Assembly (NCBI RefSeq): GCF_030719295.1
Contig: NZ_CP120997.1
Location: 6,768,001-6,832,000, forward strand
DNA length: 64,000 nt
DNA from: Streptomyces sp. Mut1
Lineage (GTDB): Bacteria > Actinomycetota > Actinomycetes > Streptomycetales > Streptomycetaceae
Reading direction: 5' to 3'
The notes below the pieces were generated by a model that did no database searches, was not told the DNA's origin, and was given only the letters and a program-made list of their open reading frames with translations. Below, one piece after another: positions 17,517-26,684 of this stretch. Position 1 is the stretch's first letter. Every line of letters starts with the position of its first letter. Made by a program: the position numbers and the translations under genes.

Positions 17517-19052
17517 ATGTCCTCAGCGGAGACCACCCGAATGGACGACCCGGCACCGGACGGAGCGGGACGGGCGGTCCCGGGGCCGAACGGCCCGGGA
17601 CCGGCCGGCACAGGACCGGACGTCGCGCGGCCGCGGACCGGGGCCCCGCCCGGTCTCGCCGACTCCGCTCGGGCCCTCGCGGACGGACGGGCCACCTCCG
17701 CCGAGATGGTCTCCGCCGCGCTGGCGCGGATCGAGGCGAGCCAGGGCACCCTCAACGCCTTCCGCCACCTGCGGGCCGAAGCCGCGCTCGCCGAGGCGGC
17801 CGACGCGGACCGCCGGCTCGCGGCGGGGGAGCGGCTGCCGCTGCTCGGGGTGCCGGTCGCGGTCAAGGACGACACGGACGTCGCCGGGATGCCCACCCAC
17901 TTCGGCTGCGCCGGGGACCGGCTCGCCGCGACCGCCGACAGCGAGGCCGTACGCAGGCTGCGCGCGGCCGGAGCCGTGATCGTCGGCAAGACCAACTCCT
18001 GCGAACTGGGCCAGTGGCCGTTCACCGAGGGGGCCGCGTTCGGCGCCACCCGCAACCCGTGGCACACCGGGCACACCCCGGGCGGCTCCTCCGGAGGTTC
18101 GGCGGCCGCCGTCGCCGCCGGCCTGGTGCCCGCCGCCCTCGGCTCGGACGGGGCGGGCTCCGTCCGCATCCCCGCCGCCTGGACCCACCTCGTCGGCATC
18201 AAGCCGCAGCGCGGCCGGATCTCCGTGCACCCGCACAGCGACGCCTTCCAGGGCCTCACCGTCAACGGCCCGCTGGCCAGGACCGTCGCGGACGCAGCCC
18301 TGCTGCTCGACGCGGTCGCGGGCCCGCACCCCGACGACCCGTACCGCCCGCCGCCGATCGACGCCTCGGCCGCCGCCCGCCGCGACCCGGGCCGGCTGCG
18401 CATCGCCCTGGCCTGGCGCCCGCCGCTCACCCTCACCGGCACGGCGCCCCATCCGGACGTGCTCCGCGCGGTCGCCGAACTCGCGCAGGCGCTGGCCCGG
18501 CTCGGCCACCACGTCGAGGAGGCCCGGCCGCGCTACGGGCTGATCGGCCTCGGCTTCGTGCCCCGCGCCACCGCCGGCATCGCCGAACTCGCGGCCCTGC
18601 ACCCCGAGCCGGCTCTCCTGGACGCGCGCACCCGCAGCGCGCTGCGCACCGGCACCCGGCTCGGCGGCCGGGTGGTGCGCGCGGCCAGGGCCCGGGAGGT
18701 GCGTCAGCACCGGCGGATCGGCGCGCTGTTCCACCGGGGGCGCTCCGGGGCCGGGTTCGACGTGCTGCTCACCCCGACGACCGCGCTGCCGCCGCCCCGG
18801 ATCGGCAGGTTCGACGGGCTGAGCGCCTGGCGCACCGATGTCGCGATGACCGAGGCGTGCCCGTACGCCTGGCCGTGGAACGTGCTGGGCTGGCCCGGCA
18901 TCAGCGTCCCGGCCGGCTTCACCCCGGACGGCCTGCCGGTCGGCGCCCAGCTCCTCGGCCCCTCCCGCAGCGAGGAACGCCTCATCGCGCTGGCCGCCCA
19001 GCTGGAGAGCGACCGACGCTGGCACGAGCACCGGCCGCCGGGCTTCGGCTAG
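17517..19052 (+). CDS. Amidase-signature family amidase
   Basis: The 511-aa enzyme carries the Ser-cisSer-Lys triad of the amidase signature family: Lys117 in VAVKDDTD, the GGSSGGS loop (189-195) and Ser215 in GSDGAGSVRIPA. The usual Thr-Gly before the nucleophile is Gly-Ala here, which is tolerated in the family. The first 45 residues are Gly/Pro-rich and look disordered. It hydrolyses carboxamides, but the natural substrate cannot be told; it lacks the partners expected for GatA. Start ATG 17517 follows GGGAGGCG. It stands alone, divergent from the secreted protein gene and convergent with the lipoate ligase gene. Confidence 0.88.
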   Translation: MSSAETTRMDDPAPDGAGRAVPGPNGPGPAGTGPDVARPRTGAPPGLADSARALADGRATSAEMVSAALARIEASQGTLNAFRHLRAEAALAEAADADRRLAAGERLPLLGVPVAVKDDTDVAGMPTHFGCAGDRLAATADSEAVRRLRAAGAVIVGKTNSCELGQWPFTEGAAFGATRNPWHTGHTPGGSSGGSAAAVAAGLVPAALGSDGAGSVRIPAAWTHLVGIKPQRGRISVHPHSDAFQGLTVNGPLARTVADAALLLDAVAGPHPDDPYRPPPIDASAAARRDPGRLRIALAWRPPLTLTGTAPHPDVLRAVAELAQALARLGHHVEEARPRYGLIGLGFVPRATAGIAELAALHPEPALLDARTRSALRTGTRLGGRVVRAARAREVRQHRRIGALFHRGRSGAGFDVLLTPTTALPPPRIGRFDGLSAWRTDVAMTEACPYAWPWNVLGWPGISVPAGFTPDGLPVGAQLLGPSRSEERLIALAAQLESDRRWHEHRPPGFG

Positions 19053-19080
19053 GGCCTGTCCTGCCGGCGCCCGGGTCTCC

Positions 19081-20145
19081 CTACGGCACCCGGGCCGTCC
19101 AGGCATCCGTGGCGAACTTGGTGCGGACGAGTTCCTCGGCGGCTGCCAGCTCCTCGGGGGTCACCTGGCCCCGGGTCAGGCCGTGGCGGTTGCGGAAGGA
19201 GTCGATCATCCGCTCGATGACGGCCTGGCGGGGCAGACCGGTCTGCCGGCGCAACGGGTCGACGCGCTTCTTGGCGCTCTTCGTGCCCTTGTCGGACATC
19301 TTCTCCTTGCCGATACGCAGCACGTCGAGCATCTTGTCGGCGTCGATGTCGTACGACATGGTCACGTGGTGCAGCACCGCGCCGGGGCCTCCATCCGGGC
19401 CCACCACGCGCTTCTGGGCGGCCCCGGCGATCTTTCCGACCTCGGTCGCGATGTCGTTGAGCGGCTGGTACCAGGCCTTGATGCCCATGTCGCCGAGGGC
19501 CTCCAGGACCCAGTCGTCCAGGTAGGCGTAGCTGTCGGCGAAGGACAGCCCGGAGACCAGGGACTGGGGGACCGCGAGGGAGTAGGTGATGGTGCTGCTC
19601 GGCTCCGCGAACATCGCGCCGCCCCCGGAGACGCGCCGGACGACCGTGACGCCGTGGCGTTCGACGCCCTCGGGGTCGACCTCGTTGCGCAGGGACTGGA
19701 AGCTGCCGATGATCACCGCGGGGGAGTCCCACTCCCACACGCGCAGCGTCGGCGGGCGCCGGCCCGCCGCGACCTCCGCCGTGATGACCTCGTCCAGCGC
19801 CATGTGCAGCTCGGGGGACTGCGGGGCGTCGTGGATGAGCTGCCAGTCGTAGTCGCTCCACTCCGTGGCGTGCGCCAGCGCCCGGCGTACGGCGACGGCG
19901 ACGCCCTCCGACGTGAGGCCGAGCATCACCGTCGACTCCGGGAGCGCCGCGTCGATCCTCGCCGCCAGGGCCACCGTGTCCGTGGTCGCCGGGGCGCCCT
20001 CCAGCGCCGCGTCGATCGCGAGGATCGCCTCGTCCGGCTCCAGGAAGAAGTCACCCGCCACCCGGACGCCGCGCAGCGCGCCGCCCTCGACCTCCAGGTC
20101 CACCACGACCAGCTTGCCGCCGGGGACCTTGTACTCACCGTGCAC
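19081..20145 (-). CDS. Lipoate-protein ligase family protein (LplA type)
   Basis: The 354-aa protein joins an N-terminal region containing VPGGKLVVVDLEVEGG (accessory-domain-like) with a BPL_LplA_LipB catalytic domain (about 115-300). This carries the VVRRVSGGGAMFAEP adenylate-binding motif and the conserved Lys/Arg region near GAAQKRV. It would attach lipoate or octanoate to 2-oxoacid dehydrogenase and glycine-cleavage proteins. The order differs from E. coli LplA, where the accessory domain is C-terminal. I start it at GTG 20145, since GGAGG lies 7 nt upstream; ATG 20151 is in frame but sits almost on that site. Convergent with the amidase gene. Confidence 0.85.
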   Translation of the reverse strand: MHGEYKVPGGKLVVVDLEVEGGALRGVRVAGDFFLEPDEAILAIDAALEGAPATTDTVALAARIDAALPESTVMLGLTSEGVAVAVRRALAHATEWSDYDWQLIHDAPQSPELHMALDEVITAEVAAGRRPPTLRVWEWDSPAVIIGSFQSLRNEVDPEGVERHGVTVVRRVSGGGAMFAEPSSTITYSLAVPQSLVSGLSFADSYAYLDDWVLEALGDMGIKAWYQPLNDIATEVGKIAGAAQKRVVGPDGGPGAVLHHVTMSYDIDADKMLDVLRIGKEKMSDKGTKSAKKRVDPLRRQTGLPRQAVIERMIDSFRNRHGLTRGQVTPEELAAAEELVRTKFATDAWTARVP

Positions 20146-20501
20146 AGCCATGCCTCCACTTCCGCCCGGTCCACTTGCCTGCGCAAGGGCTCCGACCAGG
20201 CACAACGCCACCGAAGCGCGGTTTAGTCCGCCGGCCGCACCGAGACCCCGCCCGGAACCCGGCGCAAGGCGGTTCCGTACAAATCATGATCTGTCCGGAC
20301 TGTTTGCTACAGCGGTATTGCGAGGTCGTGGCGGGACCCGTCCGGAGCTGGTGCGGGCGCCGGAGCGCGGTCAAGACTGGCAATCGCACGTCTGTGCACG
20401 TTCTTCCCCCACCCCCAGAAAGCACCACCGCGCATGCATACGTCCCTCAGATCCGGCGCCTCCACGGCGCACCTCCCGTGCGCGGTGAGGAGGTGCCGCC
20501 C
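20146..20501. other. Divergent intergenic region, lipoate ligase / ABC permease
   Basis: The 356-bp gap must hold promoters for both flanking genes. It includes a patch with more A/T around 20275-20325 (TTCCGTACAAATCATGATC) that is the likeliest promoter area for the ABC operon. I could not assign convincing -35/-10 pairs, and I see no RNA gene or terminator. Confidence 0.4.
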
Positions 20502-21485
20502 GTGCTGCGCTATGTGACGCGCAAGGCGACGGGCTGGCTCCTGATGATCGTGGTGGCGACCAACGCCACCTACTTCCTGGCCAGTTGGTTCCTGGACCCC
20601 CGGTCGAACTTCAAGGAACTGCGGCCCGTACGCACCGAGGAACAGATCGGCCGGGCCCTCGCGCCCTACAACCTCGACCCGCAGGTGCCGATCGTGCAGC
20701 GCTGGTGGGACTGGCTCACCTCCGTCGTCGTCCACTTCGACTGGGGCAGGTCCCCCACCGGTGTCTCCGTCAACGGCGAGATCGGCTACCGCTCGCTCGT
20801 CAGCGCCGAACTGGTCGTCATGGCCACGATCCTGTCCGTCGTCATCGGGGTCACGCTGGGCGTGTACACGGCGTCCCGGCAGTACGGCTGGGCCGACCGG
20901 ATCTCGCAGGCCGTGTCCATCGCGGTCTTCAACGTCCCCACCTCCGTCGCCGCGCTCGCCGTCGTCTTCGTCGCGATCTGGCTCAACCAGCACGCCGGGC
21001 TGCACTTCCTCTACGTCGCGGGCGAGAACTCCCCGAACGTCGAGGGGCTGCTGCCCACCATCGGCGACCGCCTGCTGCACCTGATCCTGCCGACGCTGAC
21101 CCTGACCCTGATGGGCTACGTCGGCTACCACCTGACCCAGCGCTCGCTCCTGCTCGACACGATCAACGCCGACTACGTGCGCACCGCGCGGGCCACCGGT
21201 CTCACCCGTACCAAGGCGATCCGCCGGCACGCCCTGCGCACCGCGCTCATCCCGACGGCGACCTCCGTGGCGTTCAGCATCCCCGCCATCTTCACCGGAG
21301 CCATCATCACCGAGACGATCTTCGGCTGGAACGGCATGGGCCGCTACTTCATCCAGACCATCAGCAAGAACGACATCCACGGCACGGTCGCCACGGCCGC
21401 CTTCGCCGCCGCCCTGACCGCGATCGGCGCGATCCTCGCGGACATCGCCACCGTCTTCCTCGATCCGCGCGTGAGGGTGAGCTGA
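20502..21485 (+). CDS. Dipeptide/oligopeptide ABC transporter permease (DppB-like)
   Basis: The 327-aa integral membrane protein has about six hydrophobic segments. It shows the DppB-type N-terminus (YVTRKATGWLLMIVVATNATYFLASW) and the EAA loop region that contacts the ATPase (YVRTARATGLTRTKAIRRHA). It is one half of the importer's channel. GTG 20502 has GAGGAGG 8 nt upstream; longer upstream frames are unlikely to be coding. It is the first gene of a four-gene operon: permease, permease, fused ATPase, binding protein. The second permease starts 1 bp after its stop. Confidence 0.92.
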   Translation: MLRYVTRKATGWLLMIVVATNATYFLASWFLDPRSNFKELRPVRTEEQIGRALAPYNLDPQVPIVQRWWDWLTSVVVHFDWGRSPTGVSVNGEIGYRSLVSAELVVMATILSVVIGVTLGVYTASRQYGWADRISQAVSIAVFNVPTSVAALAVVFVAIWLNQHAGLHFLYVAGENSPNVEGLLPTIGDRLLHLILPTLTLTLMGYVGYHLTQRSLLLDTINADYVRTARATGLTRTKAIRRHALRTALIPTATSVAFSIPAIFTGAIITETIFGWNGMGRYFIQTISKNDIHGTVATAAFAAALTAIGAILADIATVFLDPRVRVS

Positions 21486-21486
21486 C

Positions 21487-22416
21487 ATGGCCGTGGACCT
21501 CACGGAACTGAGGAAACCCGCCCGTCCGACGGAGCCGGTGCCCGCGCGGCGCGGGTCCGGCCTGGCCCGGCTCTATGCGCGTCGCTTCCTGCGCAACCGG
21601 CTCGCCGTCGCCGGGGTGGCGATCTTCGTGCTGCTGGTGCTGTTCAGCCTGTTCGGCGGCCTCTTCACCCCGTACGCGTACTCCGACGCCGACTTCGCCG
21701 CACTCACCCAGGCACCGAGCGCCACCCACTGGTTCGGCACCAACCAGGGCGGCAACGACATCTACGCATCGGCCGTCCACGGGCTCCGGCGCTCGCTGGC
21801 CATCGCCGTGAGCGTGTCCGTCCTGACGATCGTCGTCGCCGCGGTGATCGGCTCCAGCGCCGCGTACTTCGGCGGCCGGGTGGAGAAGACGACGCTCGCC
21901 GCCATCCACTTCCTGCTCGTCGTCCCCTCCTTCCTCATCCTCGCTCTGGTCTCCCACCGCCTCGCGGGCGACTGGCGCGTCCTCATCGTCGTGCTGACGG
22001 TGTTCGGCTGGATGTCCACCGCGCGCGTGATCTGGTCCGTCTCGACCTCGCTGCGCGAACGGGACTACGTGACGGTGGCCGAGTTCATGGGGGTGAGCCC
22101 GTCGCGCGTCATCCTGCGCCACATCATCCCCAACCTCGGCTCGCTGCTGATCGTCAACCTCACCCTCGGGGTCGTGGCGACCGTGCTCAGCGAAACCGCC
22201 CTGTCGTTCCTCGGGTTCGGCGTCCAGACCCCGGATGTCTCGCTCGGGACGATGCTCGCGGACGGCGCGAGCACCGTCACCAGCGCGCCCTGGCTGTTCG
22301 CCTTCCCCGCGGGCCTGGTCGTCCTGCTCACCGTGTCGATGACCTTCGTCGGCGACGGACTGCGCGACGCGCTGGACCCCACATCCGTGACCGGTGCGGC
22401 AGGAGGCCGACGATGA
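21487..22416 (+). CDS. Dipeptide/oligopeptide ABC transporter permease (DppC-like)
   Basis: The 309-aa partner permease has a cytoplasmic N-terminus, a DppC-type first helix (LAVAGVAIFVLLVLFSLFGG), the conserved HWFGTNQGGNDIYAS block, and the EAA-type loop EFMGVSPSRVILRHIIPN. It pairs with the upstream DppB-like subunit. Its ATGA end overlaps the start of the ATPase gene by 4 bp, so the three are translationally coupled. Confidence 0.92.
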   Translation: MAVDLTELRKPARPTEPVPARRGSGLARLYARRFLRNRLAVAGVAIFVLLVLFSLFGGLFTPYAYSDADFAALTQAPSATHWFGTNQGGNDIYASAVHGLRRSLAIAVSVSVLTIVVAAVIGSSAAYFGGRVEKTTLAAIHFLLVVPSFLILALVSHRLAGDWRVLIVVLTVFGWMSTARVIWSVSTSLRERDYVTVAEFMGVSPSRVILRHIIPNLGSLLIVNLTLGVVATVLSETALSFLGFGVQTPDVSLGTMLADGASTVTSAPWLFAFPAGLVVLLTVSMTFVGDGLRDALDPTSVTGAAGGRR

Positions 22417-24605
22417 CCCTCGCGACGACCCTCTCCACCCTCCCGCCGCCCGGCGACGCGGGCACCCCGGTGCTCTCGGTGCGGGACCTGCGCATCACCT
22501 TCCCCTCCGAGTCCGGCCCCGTGGCGGCGGTGCGCGGCATCGGCTTCGACCTGCTGCCGGGCCGCACCCTCGGCATCGTCGGCGAATCCGGCTCCGGCAA
22601 GTCGGCCACCGCCATGGGCATCATGGGCCTGCTCCCGCCCTCCGCCGACCTGAGCGGACAGGTGCTGCTCGGCGGGCAGGACCTGGTGGGCCTCGACGAC
22701 AAGGCGCTCTCCGCGATACGCGGCAACGCCATCGGGATGGTCTTCCAGGACCCGCTCTCCGCCCTGACGCCGATCTTCACCGTCGGCCGGCTGCTCTCCG
22801 ACGCCCTGCGCGTCCACCAGAGCCTCACGAAGCGCGCCGCCTGGGAACAGGCCGTCGAACTGCTCGACCTCGTCGGCATCCCCGACCCCCGCGAACGGGC
22901 CGCCTCCTTCCCGCACGAGTTCTCCGGCGGCATGCGCCAGCGCGTCGTCATCGCCATGGCCATCGCCAACAAACCGTCCGTCCTCGTCGCGGACGAGCCC
23001 ACCACCGCGCTCGACGTCACCGTGCAGGCCCAGATCCTGGACGTGCTGCGGCTCGCGCAGAAGGAGACCGGCGCCGGACTCGTCCTCATCACCCACGACC
23101 TCGGGGTCGTCGCGGGACACGCGGACGACATCGCCGTCATGTACGCGGGCCGGTTCGTGGAGCGGGCGGGCGTCGACGCACTCTTCGCGCGGCCCGTCAT
23201 GCCGTACACCGCCCGCCTGCTCGCCGCCGTGCCCACCGTGGACAGCGGGGTGCGCCGCCCCCTGGTCCCGATCGGCGGCGAACCGCCCGCCCTCGTGAAC
23301 CTCCCGGCCGGCTGCCCCTTCGCGAGCCGCTGCGCCGTCGCCCTCGACGAGTGCCGCACGGACGAGCCCGCCCTGCGCGGGATCACCGGGCACGGGGACG
23401 TGGCCTGCCTGCGCGCCGAGGAGATCGCCGCGGGGGCGCTCGACCCGGCGGGGACCGGTGAGGCCGCCGGGCCCGCCGGGCAGACCGGGCCCGCCGTGCA
23501 GACCGGGCAGGCTGAGGCCGTCGGGAAGGCTGAGCCCGTCGAGCCCGTCGAGCCCGTCGAGCCCGTCGAGCTTGCCGAGCCCGCCGACGACGGAGCCCGG
23601 TCCGTCGGGGAGGTGGTGCTTCGGGTCGAGGACCTCGTGAAGACCTTCCCGGTCACCAAGGGGGCCGTCCTCAAGCGCCGGGTCGGCACACTGCGGGCCG
23701 TCAACGGGGTCGGCTTCGAACTGCGGACCGGGGAAACCCTGGGCCTGGTGGGGGAGTCGGGCAGCGGCAAGACCACCACCCTGCTGGAGATCCTGCGGCT
23801 GAAGCGGCCCGAGGGCGGGCGGATCGAGATCGCCGGGACCGAGGTCGGCACGGCGGAATCCGGCGCCCGGCTGCGGGAGTTGCGGCGCGACGTACAGATC
23901 GTGATGCAGGACCCGATGGGGGCCCTCGACCCACGGCTGCCCGTCTTCGAACTGCTCGCCGAACCGCTGAGGGCCATCGGCCGGGACCGCGCGTCGATTC
24001 ATGCCCGCGTCCGTGAACTCCTCACGCTGGTCGGCCTGGACGACACGGTGAGCGACCGTTTCCCGGCCGCGCTCTCCGGCGGCCAGCGCCAGCGGATCGG
24101 CATCGCCCGCGCGCTCGCGACCGAACCGAGACTGGTCGTCCTGGACGAGCCGCTGTCCGCCCTGGACGTGTCGGTGCAGGCGGGGGTGATCAACCTGCTG
24201 GCCCGGCTCAAGCGCGAACTCGGCCTCGCCTACCTGGTGGTGGCCCACGACCTGGCCGTCGTCCGGTACGTCTCCGACCGCATCGCCGTGATGTACCTGG
24301 GCCACATCGTGGAGACCGGGGACACCGAGACGCTGTTCTCCGACCCCCGGCACCCGTACACCCGGGCGTTGTTGTCCGCGATCCCGGTCCCCGACCCGCG
24401 GCGCGAACGTACCCGCGAACGCGTCGTGCTGGAGGGCGAGCAGCCGAGTGCCGCCCGGCTGCCGGCCGGCTGTGTGTTCGTCGACCGCTGTCCCCTCTAC
24501 CGGCTCGCCGGCGAGGAGGTGCGGCTGCGCTGTCGTACGGAACGCCCCGCGCCCTCCGAGGCGGCCGGCCGGCCCGGTCACACGTACGCCTGTCACGCCG
24601 CCTGA
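22413..24605 (+). CDS. Fused dual ATP-binding subunit of peptide ABC transporter (DppD-DppF fusion)
   Basis: This 730-aa protein contains two complete ABC ATPase domains that are usually separate DppD and DppF chains. Domain 1 (about 20-340) has Walker A GESGSGKSA, signature FSGGMRQR and Walker B VLVADEP, ending in the PAGCPFASRC oligopeptide C-terminal motif. Domain 2 (about 405-720) has GESGSGKTT, LSGGQRQR, VVLDEP and PAGCVFVDRCP. A low-complexity linker of about 60 residues joins them, including a Glu-Pro-Val tandem repeat. Both sites keep their catalytic residues, so both should hydrolyse ATP. The fusion fixes subunit stoichiometry for the import complex. Confidence 0.93.
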   Translation: MTLATTLSTLPPPGDAGTPVLSVRDLRITFPSESGPVAAVRGIGFDLLPGRTLGIVGESGSGKSATAMGIMGLLPPSADLSGQVLLGGQDLVGLDDKALSAIRGNAIGMVFQDPLSALTPIFTVGRLLSDALRVHQSLTKRAAWEQAVELLDLVGIPDPRERAASFPHEFSGGMRQRVVIAMAIANKPSVLVADEPTTALDVTVQAQILDVLRLAQKETGAGLVLITHDLGVVAGHADDIAVMYAGRFVERAGVDALFARPVMPYTARLLAAVPTVDSGVRRPLVPIGGEPPALVNLPAGCPFASRCAVALDECRTDEPALRGITGHGDVACLRAEEIAAGALDPAGTGEAAGPAGQTGPAVQTGQAEAVGKAEPVEPVEPVEPVELAEPADDGARSVGEVVLRVEDLVKTFPVTKGAVLKRRVGTLRAVNGVGFELRTGETLGLVGESGSGKTTTLLEILRLKRPEGGRIEIAGTEVGTAESGARLRELRRDVQIVMQDPMGALDPRLPVFELLAEPLRAIGRDRASIHARVRELLTLVGLDDTVSDRFPAALSGGQRQRIGIARALATEPRLVVLDEPLSALDVSVQAGVINLLARLKRELGLAYLVVAHDLAVVRYVSDRIAVMYLGHIVETGDTETLFSDPRHPYTRALLSAIPVPDPRRERTRERVVLEGEQPSAARLPAGCVFVDRCPLYRLAGEEVRLRCRTERPAPSEAAGRPGHTYACHAA
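23532..23585 (+). repeat. 9-bp tandem repeat encoding the (EPV)n inter-domain linker
   Basis: Four perfect GAGCCCGTC units (23532-23567) are followed by two degenerate ones (GAGCTTGCC, GAGCCCGCC). The array keeps frame and encodes Glu-Pro-Val repeats in the linker of the fused ATPase, so copy number can vary without frameshift. Confidence 0.9.
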
Positions 24606-24669
24606 GGCCGTCCCGCCCCCCCCACGGGCACCCTGTCCCGCCCACCGAATCAGAAGGAACCCTTCCGCC

Positions 24670-26352
24670 ATGCGCGCAAGACTGGCCCTGCCCGTCGCCC
24701 TCATCGCCGCTGTCTCCGTCGCCGCCACCGCGTGCTCGTCCTCCTCCGGGAGCGACGGTGCCGGCGGGGCGAAGAAGGACGCCCCCAGGGCCGCTTCGGC
24801 CGCGGTCGACTACAACCCCCAGCCGTACGAGAACATCAAGGACGGCGGCACGTACACCACCGCCGGGACCTTCGACGACCAGGGCAACCCCTTCAACGTC
24901 AACGCGACGCTGACCGCCGCGCGGGTCTGGGGCTGGTACAACGCCGACGCGATCACGTACTCGCCGACCGGTGAGGTGCAGTACAACCCGGACTACTACA
25001 GCGAGGTGAAGGTCGATGTCGAGGGCGGCAACCAGAAGGTCACCCTGACGATCAATCCGAAGGCCGCCTTCAATGACGGCACCCCGATCGACTGGAAGGC
25101 GATCGAGGCCACCTGGAAGGCCAACAACGGCTCCGACAAGGAGTTCGCCGCCTCGTCCACCGACGGCTACGACAAGATCACCTCGGTGGCGAAGGGCGAG
25201 AACGCCAAGCAGGCCGTCATCACCTTCAAGGGTGTCAACGCCTCCTGGTCCACCCTCTTCACCACCTTCCTGCACCCCGAGGCCGCCACCGTCGCCAACT
25301 TCAACAAGGCGTACGTGAAGAAGGCGCACCCGGAGTGGGGCGCGGGCCCGTACACGGTCGGCAAGTGGGACACGCACTCGGGCAACATCACCTTCGTCCG
25401 CAACCCGAAGTGGTGGGGGAAGAAGGGCAAGCTCGACAAGCGTGTCTACGTCAACCTGGAGTCGACCGCCGCCGTCAACGCCTTCAAGAACGGCCAGCTC
25501 GACTACACCTCCGCCGTCGACGCGGAGAGCCTCAAGCAGGTCAAGGGGCTCAAGGGCACGGAGATCCGCAGCGGCGGCAGCCCGTTCGAGTACTCGCTCT
25601 ACTTCAACACCAAGTCCGCCTCCCTCGCGGACAAGGCCGTCCGCAAGGCCGTCCAGCAGAGCGTCGACCGGGCCCAGATCGCGAAGATCCAGTTCCAGGG
25701 GCTCGACTACGAGGAGCCGCTGCCCGGCTCGGCGGTGCTCTACAGCTTCCAGAAGGGCTACGAGGACAACCTCTCGTCCGTACTGAAGTACGCGCCGGAC
25801 GAGGCGAAGAAGACGCTCGACGCGGCGGGCTGGAAGCCCGGGAGCGACGGCGTCCGGGCCAAGGACGGCAAGAAGCTGGAGATCGGCTACACCCTCCTGG
25901 GGGACGACCCGCTGGACAAGGCCATCGCGGGCGCCTTCGTCGCGATGCTGAAGCCCGTGGGCGTCAAGCTGGTGATCAGGAAGGCGGACGAGGCGGACTT
26001 CTCCAAGATCCTCAGCGACCGCAGGTTCGACATCTTCCTGGCCGGCAACCGTTCCATGGACCCGTTCGGCGCCCGCTACCTGTGCGACTTCTTCTGCTCC
26101 GACCGTGACTCCAACCTGACCGGTGCCGGCTCCCCGGCCCTGGACAAGGAGATCCGCGCCACCACCGGGATCGCCGATCTCGACGAGCAGGTCGCCGCGG
26201 TCAACAGGGCCGAGAAGAAGGCGCTCCAGGACTACGCCTTCCTCCCGCTGTTCAGCGGCCCGTCGACCTACAGCGTGAAGAAGGGCCTCGCCAACGTCGG
26301 CGCGACGATCTTCTTCTCCCCGCTCCCGGAGACGATCGGCTGGCAGAAGTGA
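24670..26352 (+). CDS. Peptide ABC transporter substrate-binding lipoprotein (SBP_bac_5)
   Basis: The 560-aa lipoprotein has a signal peptide with lipobox VAATAC, so Cys21 is the likely lipidation site. It continues into a family 5 extracellular solute-binding domain with DGGTYTTAGTFDDQGNPFNVN near the start and the AGPYTVGKW and FNTKSASLADKAVRKAV blocks typical of DppA/OppA proteins. It captures oligopeptides or related solutes outside the membrane for the two permeases and fused ATPase encoded just upstream, 64 bp away. AGAAGGAA precedes the ATG. A 15-bp terminator hairpin follows the gene. Confidence 0.93.
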   Translation: MRARLALPVALIAAVSVAATACSSSSGSDGAGGAKKDAPRAASAAVDYNPQPYENIKDGGTYTTAGTFDDQGNPFNVNATLTAARVWGWYNADAITYSPTGEVQYNPDYYSEVKVDVEGGNQKVTLTINPKAAFNDGTPIDWKAIEATWKANNGSDKEFAASSTDGYDKITSVAKGENAKQAVITFKGVNASWSTLFTTFLHPEAATVANFNKAYVKKAHPEWGAGPYTVGKWDTHSGNITFVRNPKWWGKKGKLDKRVYVNLESTAAVNAFKNGQLDYTSAVDAESLKQVKGLKGTEIRSGGSPFEYSLYFNTKSASLADKAVRKAVQQSVDRAQIAKIQFQGLDYEEPLPGSAVLYSFQKGYEDNLSSVLKYAPDEAKKTLDAAGWKPGSDGVRAKDGKKLEIGYTLLGDDPLDKAIAGAFVAMLKPVGVKLVIRKADEADFSKILSDRRFDIFLAGNRSMDPFGARYLCDFFCSDRDSNLTGAGSPALDKEIRATTGIADLDEQVAAVNRAEKKALQDYAFLPLFSGPSTYSVKKGLANVGATIFFSPLPETIGWQK

Positions 26353-26378
26353 CGGCCGTCGCCGCACAGCGCTGAATC

Positions 26379-26419
26379 CACCGGTCCGCAGGCCTGCCGT
26401 CAACGCCTGCGGACCGGTG
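26379..26419 (+). terminator. Terminator of the peptide ABC operon
   Basis: A 15-bp perfect stem (core CCGGTCCGCAGGC paired with GCCTGCGGACCGG) with an 11-nt loop begins 26 bp after the stop of the binding-protein gene. There is no U-tract, as is usual in Streptomyces. Confidence 0.8.
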
Positions 26420-26521
26420 CCGTTCACCGGCCCGTGGTCGCTTCGACTCCTGTCCGGTACGTGCGATGGCGCACGCGGATGTTTGCGCACCCCGCGGGGC
26501 AATCCGGGGCCGTGGGGCCAG

Positions 26522-26533
26522 TGGTCCGGACCA
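26522..26533. promoter_or_regulatory. DasR-like operator (dre-type) upstream of the GH16 gene
   Basis: TGGTCCGGACCA is a perfect 12-bp palindrome, and in context AGTGGTCCGGACCAAA matches the known DasR consensus A(C/G)TGGTCTAGACCA(G/C)T at TGGTC-N2-GACCA. It ends 5 bp before the -35 box. DasR is the N-acetylglucosamine-responsive GntR-type repressor of chitin-related genes in Streptomyces. Confidence 0.6.
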
Positions 26534-26538
26534 AAGCC

Positions 26539-26567
26539 TTGACACCGACTTCGTTCACTTCTTAAAT
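26539..26567 (+). promoter_or_regulatory. Consensus promoter of the GH16 gene
   Basis: TTGACA (26539-26544) and TTAAAT (26562-26567) are separated by exactly 17 bp, unusually close to the vegetative consensus for this genome. The start site should be near 26574, leaving a leader of about 110 nt. The 332-bp gap also holds the upstream operon's terminator and the DasR-like site. Confidence 0.7.
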
Positions 26568-26684
26568 CACGTAGCGAACCAAGTGCTTTGCGTCTGTTGC
26601 GTCTGTTGTACCTGTCATGCACATGCTAATCGTGTGCGCGACAGGGTTCCCCTTCCTCCCCCTCACACCCCGGAAGGGAGAGTC

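Noticed and set aside
20175..20501. Small ORF/extension beginning with a Cys-containing MICPDC peptide before the ABC permease
   Set aside because: It has no ribosome-binding site and joins the permease only by an open frame; GTG 20502 has an ideal Shine-Dalgarno sequence and starts at the first membrane helix.
22065..24728. 887-codon minus-strand open frame
   Set aside because: It is the mirror of the fused ABC ATPase gene, rich in Gly/Arg/His with no domain signatures; the plus-strand frame carries complete ABC motifs.
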